DNA from: Acidovorax carolinensis
Lineage (GTDB): Bacteria; Pseudomonadota; Gammaproteobacteria; Burkholderiales; Burkholderiaceae_C
NCBI RefSeq assembly: GCF_002157145.1
Contig: NZ_CP021361.1
Span: forward strand, 930,001 to 994,000
DNA: 64,000 bases
Direction: 5' to 3'
Shown: positions 57,880 to 64,000 of the stretch, in pieces
Layout: each line of letters opens with the position of its first letter
Position numbering within the stretch: the first letter of the stretch is position 1
Notes under the pieces: model-generated
Told to the model about the DNA's origin: nothing
Seen by the model: the letters and a program-made list of their open reading frames with translations, nothing else
Databases searched by the model: none
Program-made: the position numbers and the translations under genes

Positions 57880-58452
57880 ATGAGCATCAAAAGCGACAAA
57901 TGGATCCGCCGCATGGCGGCCGAGCACGGCATGATCGAGCCTTTCGAGCCTGGCCAGGTGCGCGAGGTCGAGGGCCGAAAAATCATCAGCTACGGCACCA
58001 GCAGCTATGGCTACGACATCCGCTGCGCGCCCGAATTCAAGGTGTTCACCAACATCCACAGCACGGTGGTGGACCCGAAGAATTTCGACGAAAAGAGCTT
58101 TGTCGATTTTCACGGCGACAGCTGCATCATCCCGCCCAACAGCTTTGCGCTGGCGCGCACGGTGGAATACTTCCGCATCCCGCGCAATGTGCTCACCATC
58201 TGCCTGGGCAAGAGTACCTATGCACGCTGCGGCATCATCGTCAACGTCACGCCCTTCGAGCCCGAGTGGGAAGGCTATGTGACGCTGGAGTTCTCCAACA
58301 CCACGCCACTGCCCGCACGCATCTACGCCGGTGAGGGCTGCGCGCAGGTGCTGTTTTTCGAGAGCGACAAGGACGATGTCTGCGAAGTCTCCTACAAGGA
58401 CCGGGGCGGCAAATACCAGGGCCAGGTGGGCGTCACGCTGCCCAAGGCCTGA
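57880..58452 (+). CDS. dcd: dCTP deaminase
   Basis: 190 residues, typical length, forming a trimer that deaminates dCTP to dUTP for thymidylate synthesis. [13 protein letters not shown], the catalytic Glu region [20 protein letters not shown], and [20 protein letters not shown] are family signatures. GAGGAG lies upstream of the ATG. It follows guaD by 54 bp across a palindromic repeat, so co-transcription is possible but not needed. No oddities. Confidence 0.97.
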   Translation: MSIKSDKWIRRMAAEHGMIEPFEPGQVREVEGRKIISYGTSSYGYDIRCAPEFKVFTNIHSTVVDPKNFDEKSFVDFHGDSCIIPPNSFALARTVEYFRIPRNVLTICLGKSTYARCGIIVNVTPFEPEWEGYVTLEFSNTTPLPARIYAGEGCAQVLFFESDKDDVCEVSYKDRGGKYQGQVGVTLPKA

Positions 58453-58515
58453 AAGCAGACACGGCGCGGCGTATCTCCATGCGCCTTGCCACGGCGGTGT
58501 TGGCGGTGCCGCCGC

Positions 58516-60213
58516 TCAGGTTTCCACGCAGACCCTGTTGCGCCCCTGGCCCTTGGCCTCGTAAAGGGCTCGGTCTGCGCGGCGCAGGATGTCGGCGCCG
58601 CTCTCTTGTCCGCGCATGGTGGCCACGCCCACGCTCACGGTGATGGTGCCGACCACCGGGTCCTGCTGATCGGCCATGGTGGTGACCAGCGCCTGGGCTA
58701 TTGCCTGGGCCCCGGCCAGGTCGGTGTCGGGCAGCAGGGCTACAAACTCTTCGCCACCGAGCCGCGCGACCACATCCGAGCCGCGCAGCCGCGATTCGAG
58801 CGTGCGCGCCAGGCGGCGCAACACCTCGTCGCCAGCCTCGTGGCCGTAGGTGTCGTTCACGCGCTTGAAATGGTCTACGTCCACGGTGATCAGACTCAGC
58901 GGCCGGCTGCTGCGCCGGGCCAGCGCGAGGGCAAACGCCATCTGCGATTCAAACCCGCGCCGGTTGAGCAGGCCGGTGAGGGCGTCGGTGCGGGCCTGCA
59001 GGTCGAGCGCGCGGTTCGCGGCCTCCAGCTCCAGCGTGCGCAGGCGCACCTTTTCCTCCATGGCTTCGCGCGCGGCGAGCAGGCGGTGGGTCATGCGGCC
59101 GAGTGCCTGTGAGAGCTGGCGCACTTCGCGGTTGCTGTGCACGGCCGGAATGTCGCTGCCGGGGCGGCCGGCCTCCACGGCGCTGGCGGCATCGGCCAGC
59201 GCATACAGGTCCACGCTCAGCCGGCGTGCTGCAAGCCACGCCAATACCGACGCGAAAAGGGCCGCCGCCAGGCCGATGAGCAGGGCCAGGCGCACCGTGT
59301 GGTCGGCCTCGGCAAAAGCCAGTTCGACCGGCTGGCGCGCCACGATCCGCCAGCCCAGGTCACTGGCCGCATTGCGGGGCTGCAGCTGCGTGGCGGCGGT
59401 CAGGTAGCGTTTGCCGTCCTGCCACTGCACCACGGCGCTCTGTGTGTGCCCGCCACCGCGGTTGTTGTTGACGTGGGTTCCTGCGGGCAGGCGCTGGCCG
59501 GCGGCCTGCAATGCACTGGCGCGGCCATGGGGGGCTAGAATCATCTGGCCCTGGCGATCGAAGATGAAGAGCTCCACGGCGCTGTTTTCGGATGTGGGCG
59601 GGGTGAGGGTTTCCAGCACCTCGCGCGTCCACTCCCAGCTGCCGTGGATGCCCAGCACGCCCACGGTGGTGGGGCCGATGCGGATGGGCGCTGCGAAGTC
59701 GACGAACCGGTAGGGCTCGCCGGACGCCATGGGGGGCAGCAGCTTTTCCAGCAGTTTGGCGGCGTGCACATCGCCCACATGCACCCCTCGCAAGCCACTT
59801 TGGAACCACGGGCGCGCGGCCACGCTCTGGCCTGCCAGCAAGCCGCCCGTCGCGTTGCGGACCACGCCTTGGGCGTCGGCCACACCGATCCAGACATTGG
59901 TCGGCTGCATCGCCTGGCTGCGCGCGAGCATGTGCTGGGCCTCGGGCGAGTCAAGTCCTTTGGACCACACCATTTCGGCGCCGGCCAGCACCTCGGCCTC
60001 CAGGCTGCGCTGCATCAGCCCGATGGCCAGAAGCTTGCCAGCGTTCTCGGCGACCACCTGCAGCGACGCCCCCGCATCGCGCTGGATGCGGTGCTTGAGC
60101 AACTCGCCAAACCCCAGCGACAGCAGCACGGCCAGCCCGACGACCAGCGCGCCAAAAACCAGCGCAATCTGCGTGCGCAGTCCGCGGTCGGAGAATCGCT
60201 TGAAAACGTTCAT
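58516..60213 (-). CDS. Membrane diguanylate cyclase with double-Cache-like sensor
   Basis: 565 residues. TM1 is at about 14-36; a periplasmic sensor of about 270 residues includes AARPWFQSGLRGVHVGDVH and EPYRFVDFAAPIRIG, which are dCACHE features; TM2 (LALLIGLAAALFASVLAWLA) is followed by a HAMP-like segment and a coiled coil. The C-terminal GGDEF domain has VDVDHFKRVNDTYGHEAGD and the active-site variant GGEEF, both catalytically competent forms. The start at 60213 overlaps the preceding cyclodeaminase stop by 4 bp, so the two are coupled and the sensed ligand may relate to that enzyme. Confidence 0.92.
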   Translation of the reverse strand: MNVFKRFSDRGLRTQIALVFGALVVGLAVLLSLGFGELLKHRIQRDAGASLQVVAENAGKLLAIGLMQRSLEAEVLAGAEMVWSKGLDSPEAQHMLARSQAMQPTNVWIGVADAQGVVRNATGGLLAGQSVAARPWFQSGLRGVHVGDVHAAKLLEKLLPPMASGEPYRFVDFAAPIRIGPTTVGVLGIHGSWEWTREVLETLTPPTSENSAVELFIFDRQGQMILAPHGRASALQAAGQRLPAGTHVNNNRGGGHTQSAVVQWQDGKRYLTAATQLQPRNAASDLGWRIVARQPVELAFAEADHTVRLALLIGLAAALFASVLAWLAARRLSVDLYALADAASAVEAGRPGSDIPAVHSNREVRQLSQALGRMTHRLLAAREAMEEKVRLRTLELEAANRALDLQARTDALTGLLNRRGFESQMAFALALARRSSRPLSLITVDVDHFKRVNDTYGHEAGDEVLRRLARTLESRLRGSDVVARLGGEEFVALLPDTDLAGAQAIAQALVTTMADQQDPVVGTITVSVGVATMRGQESGADILRRADRALYEAKGQGRNRVCVET

Positions 60214-61199
60214 GCGGGCACTCGCTCGGCCGCTGCGGGCATCGGGGGCTCTGCCGCAGCCCGGCGCATGGCCAGCCGCGCGGCGGCCAGATCCCAGCCA
60301 GCCCAGCCACAGCTTTTGAACAGCACCGGGCCTTTGCCGGCCCGCGTGCCGTGGGTCCATGGGCCGCACACCGCGTTCCTCAGCATGGGCATGGTGGCCA
60401 CGTCGAGCCCAGCCTGCAGCAGGTCACCCGCTTCGTGGCCGGCATCGCCGGTGTCCACCACGATGGTTCCGTGCAGCGCCACATGCTGGCACAGTGCGGG
60501 CGCCAGCTCCACCATGGTGGGGGTGAAGGCACCCACGGCTGCAATAAAGGCGTCCGACCGGGGGGTGGCGGACAGCACCACGGCCTGGGCCGGGGTGCAG
60601 GTGGCGACCAGCGGGCAGTGGGGCAGGGCGGCGTCGGTGTCGGCCACCACGCGTGCTTGCGCACCCAGGGCGTGCACCTGTGCGGCCAGGGCCTCGGCGC
60701 TGGCGGCGCTGCGCGAAGCGATCCACACCTCTTGCACCCCCAGCCCCACTACAAACGCCTCGGCATGGGCCCGGCCCTGCACCCCGGCGCCCACGATGAG
60801 CAAGGGCCCCTGAGGCACCGGGGCCAGATGGCGGGCCGCCAGTAGTGACACGGCCGCGGTGCGGCGGGCGGTGACCGTGGGGCCGTCCAGCACCAGCCGG
60901 CGCTCGCCCGTGGCAATGTCGAACACCACCACATCGCCCTGGATGGACGGGCGCCCGGTGCCTGCGTTGCCGGGAGTGAAGGTGATGAGTTTGGTCATGG
61001 CCACGCTGCGGTCAGTGGCGGGCATCACAAACAGGCTGCCGCCTTGCGCCAGCGGCAGCACGCTGCGGGCCGGAACGGACACGGTGCTGTCCCACAGCAG
61101 GGCGGCGATTTCATCGGCCAGCGCCGACCAGGGCAGCAGAGCCGCCGTGGCCGCCGCATCCAGCGAGCCCGGGGCGTCGGAAAAGGGTGCACATGACAT
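60210..61199 (-). CDS. Ornithine cyclodeaminase / mu-crystallin family protein
   Basis: 329 residues with a Rossmann NAD(P) site LLIVGAGVQGRAHAEAF and the substrate segment FVMPATDRSVAMTKLITFTP. Members act as ornithine cyclodeaminase, delta-1-pyrroline-2-carboxylate reductase, or ketimine reductase. Residues for a firm choice are not visible to me, though Burkholderiales members next to proline-related genes are often Pyr2C reductases. Start MSCAPFSD at 61199. It is upstream of, and overlaps, the GGDEF gene, and lies 83 bp downstream of pcp, whose product releases pyroglutamate. Confidence 0.88.
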   Translation of the reverse strand: MSCAPFSDAPGSLDAAATAALLPWSALADEIAALLWDSTVSVPARSVLPLAQGGSLFVMPATDRSVAMTKLITFTPGNAGTGRPSIQGDVVVFDIATGERRLVLDGPTVTARRTAAVSLLAARHLAPVPQGPLLIVGAGVQGRAHAEAFVVGLGVQEVWIASRSAASAEALAAQVHALGAQARVVADTDAALPHCPLVATCTPAQAVVLSATPRSDAFIAAVGAFTPTMVELAPALCQHVALHGTIVVDTGDAGHEAGDLLQAGLDVATMPMLRNAVCGPWTHGTRAGKGPVLFKSCGWAGWDLAAARLAMRRAAAEPPMPAAAERVPA

Positions 61200-61282
61200 G
61201 GCCCGCACTGTACACACAGCGCCGGACCGCTTCGCGGGCGCACAAGCCCGCACCGCGGGATTGGCCCATGCCATCCGGCGGC

Positions 61283-61972
61283 TTAATGGGTGGCGCCCGC
61301 CTGCAGGGCAATGTCCTGCGGCGCCAGCACGGCCGCCCACAGCGCCGCATGGATGCCGCGCACCATGTCGCGCAGCGGCAGGTGGGGTGTGCCCTGGCCG
61401 CTGGCCCAGGGCACATGCACAAACCCGCCGCGCGCCCCGGCCGGGCCCGCGCCCTGCGCCAGCAGGTGCATCAGCCCATACAGCACATGGTTGCAGACAA
61501 AGGTGCCTGCGGTCTGTGAGACCTCGCAGGGCACGCCCGCGCGCTGCACGGCACGCAGCATGGCCTTGATGGGCAGGCTGGCAAAGTAGGCGGCAGGCCC
61601 TTCGGGCACCACCGGCGTGTCGATGGGCTGCATGCCAGTGTTGTCGGGAATGCGCGCGTCGTTGATGTTGATGCCAATGCGCTCCATCGACAGTGCGCCG
61701 CGCCCGCCCGCCTGGCCCAGGCACACCGTCATCACGGGCTGATGCGCTTGCACCAGCGCCGCCAGCCGGTGCAGCGACTGCCCGAACACCGTGGGCAGCT
61801 GCGCTGCCACCACGGTGTGGCCGGCAATGCGCTGGCCATGCAGCGCCTGCGCGATGAGCCAGCTGGGGTTGAGCGTGTCGCTGCCAAACGGATCGAACCC
61901 GGTGAGCAGAATTACGCGTTCTGCGCGCGGTGAGAGGGGGTGGGGGTCGTGGATCATGAACTGGGGCTGCAT
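61283..61972 (-). CDS. pcp: Pyrrolidone-carboxylate peptidase
   Basis: Cysteine peptidase family C15, 229 residues from the ATG at 61972 (224 from a second ATG, MIHDPHP). It removes N-terminal pyroglutamate from peptides in the cytoplasm. The catalytic triad is visible: Glu in [10 protein letters not shown], Cys in [14 protein letters not shown] and His in GFVHVPW. The N-terminal [17 protein letters not shown] is the family signature. It is divergent from the YpfJ gene. Confidence 0.94.
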   Translation of the reverse strand: MQPQFMIHDPHPLSPRAERVILLTGFDPFGSDTLNPSWLIAQALHGQRIAGHTVVAAQLPTVFGQSLHRLAALVQAHQPVMTVCLGQAGGRGALSMERIGININDARIPDNTGMQPIDTPVVPEGPAAYFASLPIKAMLRAVQRAGVPCEVSQTAGTFVCNHVLYGLMHLLAQGAGPAGARGGFVHVPWASGQGTPHLPLRDMVRGIHAALWAAVLAPQDIALQAGATH

Positions 61973-62137
61973 GGTGCCGGTAAAGGGGCAAAAAATGAAT
62001 CGGCAAGTGCAGGGGCGGGTGCACTGGGGCAGTACATCGGTGCACACGGTCACATGGTAATTCGCTGCCCGAATCGCTGCACGGCGCGTAACATGCGGGC
62101 TTGGCCCTTCAACGGTGGAGGGCGCTGGAGACATGCA

Positions 62138-63010
62138 ATGAAATGGGAAGGCAACCGCGAATCGGACAATGTGGAAGACCGCCGCAGTGGAGGTGGCGGG
62201 ATGCCCGTGTTCGGGGGGCGCAGCATCGGCATAGGCACCATCGTGATCGCCTTGCTGGGTGGCTGGGCACTGGGCATCAACCCGCTGACCATCTTGAGTT
62301 TGCTCAGCGGCGGCGGCGCGCCCACGGCACAGGTGCAGCAGGGACCCGCCCAGCGCCCACCCGCCGATGACACCATGGGACGCTTTGTATCGACGGTGCT
62401 GGCTGACACCGAGGATGTCTGGCAGGCGGTGTTTCGCCAGGGCGGCGGCACCTACCAGCAGCCGCGTCTGGTGCTGTTCCGGGGCGCTACGCCCACGGCG
62501 TGCGGCACGGGCCAGGCCGCCATGGGGCCCTTTTATTGCCCGGCCGACCAGAAGGTGTACATCGATCTCGGGTTTTATGAAACGCTCAAGAGCCGCCTGG
62601 GGGCGCCGGGCGATTTTGCGCAGGCCTACGTCATTGCCCATGAGGTGGGCCACCATGTGCAGAATCAGCTGGGTATCAGCGCCAAGGTGGACCAGATGCG
62701 CGGCCGCGTGAGCCAGGCCGAGTACAACGCCCTGTCGGTGCGGCTGGAGCTGCAGGCCGACTGTTTTGCCGGCGTGTGGGCGCACCACGCACAAAATGCG
62801 CGCCAGATTCTGGAGCAGGGCGATGTCGAAGAGGCCATGAACGCCGCCGCCAAGATCGGCGACGATGCCCTGCAACGTTCCAGCGGGGGCGCCGTGGTGC
62901 CAGAAAGCTTTACCCACGGCAGCAGCGCCCAGCGCCAGCGCTGGTTCAACAACGGGCTGCAAAACGGCAATGTCAAGGGCTGTGACACGTTTTCCAGCCG
63001 CAATCTCTGA
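62138..63010 (+). CDS. ypfJ: YpfJ-like neutral zinc metallopeptidase
   Basis: 290 residues, single-pass membrane protein: N-terminal charged [18 protein letters not shown] at about 29-47, then a periplasmic protease-like domain. The zinc motif HEVGHH is at 168-173, followed by a conserved [14 protein letters not shown] with the third ligand. Cysteines C122, C134 and C283 are conserved in the family. Physiological substrate is unknown. GTG and ATG alternatives upstream lack homology. Confidence 0.93.
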   Translation: MKWEGNRESDNVEDRRSGGGGMPVFGGRSIGIGTIVIALLGGWALGINPLTILSLLSGGGAPTAQVQQGPAQRPPADDTMGRFVSTVLADTEDVWQAVFRQGGGTYQQPRLVLFRGATPTACGTGQAAMGPFYCPADQKVYIDLGFYETLKSRLGAPGDFAQAYVIAHEVGHHVQNQLGISAKVDQMRGRVSQAEYNALSVRLELQADCFAGVWAHHAQNARQILEQGDVEEAMNAAAKIGDDALQRSSGGAVVPESFTHGSSAQRQRWFNNGLQNGNVKGCDTFSSRNL

Positions 63011-63083
63011 TTTTGGGGTGCCACGTGGGGGCGCCGCGGCGGCGCCCTGGGTGCCCGCGGTGCGAAAGCGAAACACCGCCAAT

Positions 63084-63140
63084 ATGGCGCTGGCGCTTAT
63101 GGATAAAGCGCTAGCAGCTATATTAATAATAGCTATTGGC
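63084..63140. repeat. Short palindromic repeat (TAGCGCTT family) between ypfJ and the helicase
   Basis: GGCGCTTATGGATAAAGCGC, then TAGCAGCTATATTAATAATAGC. It has both the GCGCTTAT/ATAAAGCGC-type stem and the AGCTAT/ATAGCT flank pair. It lies downstream of ypfJ, about 90 bp before the helicase start. Confidence 0.88.
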
Positions 63141-63231
63141 GGGGCGCAGCGTCGGTGTTGGGCGCCCGTCGTGCAGGGGCAACGCGCAAAATAGCGCCAC
63201 TTTTGCCACCGGTGCGACAATAGCGGGCTAA

Positions 63232-64000
63232 ATGACAAGTTCTTTTTCCAATCTATCGCTGGCCGAGCCGCTGGCGCGCGCCGTGGCCGAAATGGGCTAC
63301 GAGTCCATGACGCCCATCCAGGAGCAGGCCATTCCGGTGGTGCTTACCGGGCAAGACGTCATGGGCGCAGCCCAGACGGGCACCGGCAAGACAGCGGCGT
63401 TCTCGCTGCCTCTGCTGCAACGCCTGCTCAAGCACGAGAGCAGTTCCACCTCGCCCGCACGCCACCCGGTGCGCGCCTTGGTGCTGCTGCCCACGCGCGA
63501 ACTGGCCGACCAAGTGGCACAGCAGATTGCGCTGTATGCCAAATACACCAAGCTGCGCAGCACCGTGGTGTTTGGAGGCATGGACATGAAGCCCCAGACC
63601 ATCGAGCTGAAAAAGGGCGTCGAAGTGCTGGTGGCCACGCCGGGACGCCTGCTCGACCATATCGAGGCCAAGAACGCGGTGCTCAACCAGGTCGAATACG
63701 TGGTGCTCGACGAGGCCGACCGCATGCTGGACATCGGCTTTCTGCCCGACCTGCAGCGCATTCTTTCGTACCTGCCCAAGCAGCGCACCACGCTCTTGTT
63801 CAGCGCCACGTTCTCGCCCGAGATCAAGCGCCTGGCCGGCAGCTACCTGCAAAACCCGGTCACCATCGAGGTGGCCCGCCCGAACGAAACAGCCTCCACG
63901 GTCGAGCAGCGCTTTTACAGCGCCAACGACGATGACAAGCGCCGTGCCATCCACCAGGTCCTCAAGACCCGCGGCATCAAGCAGGCGTTCATCTTTGTAA
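63232..64000 (+). CDS. rhlE: DEAD-box RNA helicase, RhlE-like (3' end outside window)
   Basis: 256 codons are visible and the frame is open to the window end. The Q motif region is MGYESMTPIQEQAIP, motif I AQTGTGKT, motif Ia PTRELA, motif Ib TPGRLLDH, motif II DEAD and motif III SAT; motif IV follows at QAFIFV. This is a complete RecA-like domain 1 plus the start of domain 2. The order and the short N-terminus fit RhlE-type helicases, which act in ribosome assembly and RNA turnover in the cytoplasm. Confidence 0.93.
   Translation, partial: MTSSFSNLSLAEPLARAVAEMGYESMTPIQEQAIPVVLTGQDVMGAAQTGTGKTAAFSLPLLQRLLKHESSSTSPARHPVRALVLLPTRELADQVAQQIALYAKYTKLRSTVVFGGMDMKPQTIELKKGVEVLVATPGRLLDHIEAKNAVLNQVEYVVLDEADRMLDIGFLPDLQRILSYLPKQRTTLLFSATFSPEIKRLAGSYLQNPVTIEVARPNETASTVEQRFYSANDDDKRRAIHQVLKTRGIKQAFIFV

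Overview
The window is about 64 kb of GC-rich, densely coding chromosome from a Gram-negative betaproteobacterium. It fits the Comamonadaceae best (Acidovorax or a close relative). The grounds are the gene content (urtBCDE, a Burkholderiales-type porin, an RND pump with an AcrR-like repressor, two-component collagen-like lipoproteins) and many copies of a short palindromic repeat that I recognise from memory in that family. No database was consulted. No rRNA, tRNA or CRISPR array was seen.

Layout. 0-4.6 kb: urea ABC importer urtB(partial)-urtC-urtD, then a 0.9-kb gene-free stretch holding a large inverted-repeat element, then urtE. 4.7-6.1 kb: ureD and a CDA-fold deaminase on the minus strand. 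6.3-12.4 kb: a minus-strand operon for four-carbon acid sugars (GntR regulator, GntP-type permease, ltnD, otnK, otnC, otnI). 12.5-19.1 kb: patatin-like lipoprotein, an SsuABC/THI5-type ABC importer and malic enzyme. 19.5-27.2 kb: ureide and urate catabolism (M20 hydrolase, fused uraD-allC, puuE, uraH, xdhC, puuD). 27.2-34 kb: TetR regulator and a tripartite RND efflux operon. 34-39.8 kb: glycerate 2-kinase/TtuD, porin, Crp-like regulator, PAS-GGDEF protein. 39.9-42.6 kb: an IS30-family transposase cut by an IS3-family element, next to a second, truncated copy of the large inverted-repeat element. 42.6-58.5 kb: xdhBA, a BMP-type nucleoside ABC importer, doxX, an adenine/adenosine deaminase, a HIT protein, two collagen-like lipoproteins around a DUF3309 peptide, a second BMP protein, guaD and dcd. 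58.5-64 kb: GGDEF protein, ornithine cyclodeaminase-like protein, pcp, YpfJ metallopeptidase and the start of a DEAD-box helicase.

How it works together. The purine genes form an almost complete route: adenine and guanine deamination, then XdhAB with XdhC to urate, PuuD to 5-hydroxyisourate, UraH and UraD to allantoin, PuuE to allantoate, AllC to ureidoglycolate-level products, with nitrogen recovered as ammonia or urea. The urea importer and UreD fit the end of that route. TtuD and the Hyi/OtnI-family isomerase can connect glyoxylate or tetronate carbon to glycerate.

Two cautions. At least five genes carry single-base length changes in C or G runs (otnC, the RND pump, ttuD, IS3 orfB, doxX). 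The pattern looks like consensus sequencing error, and one case creates a false doxX-deaminase fusion. Repeats are also a main theme: about a dozen copies of a short palindrome sit between genes, over stop codons, and in frame inside xdhA and puuD. The 0.67-kb element has perfect 78-bp inverted ends and internal stems that co-vary between its two copies; it is the best candidate here for something undescribed.
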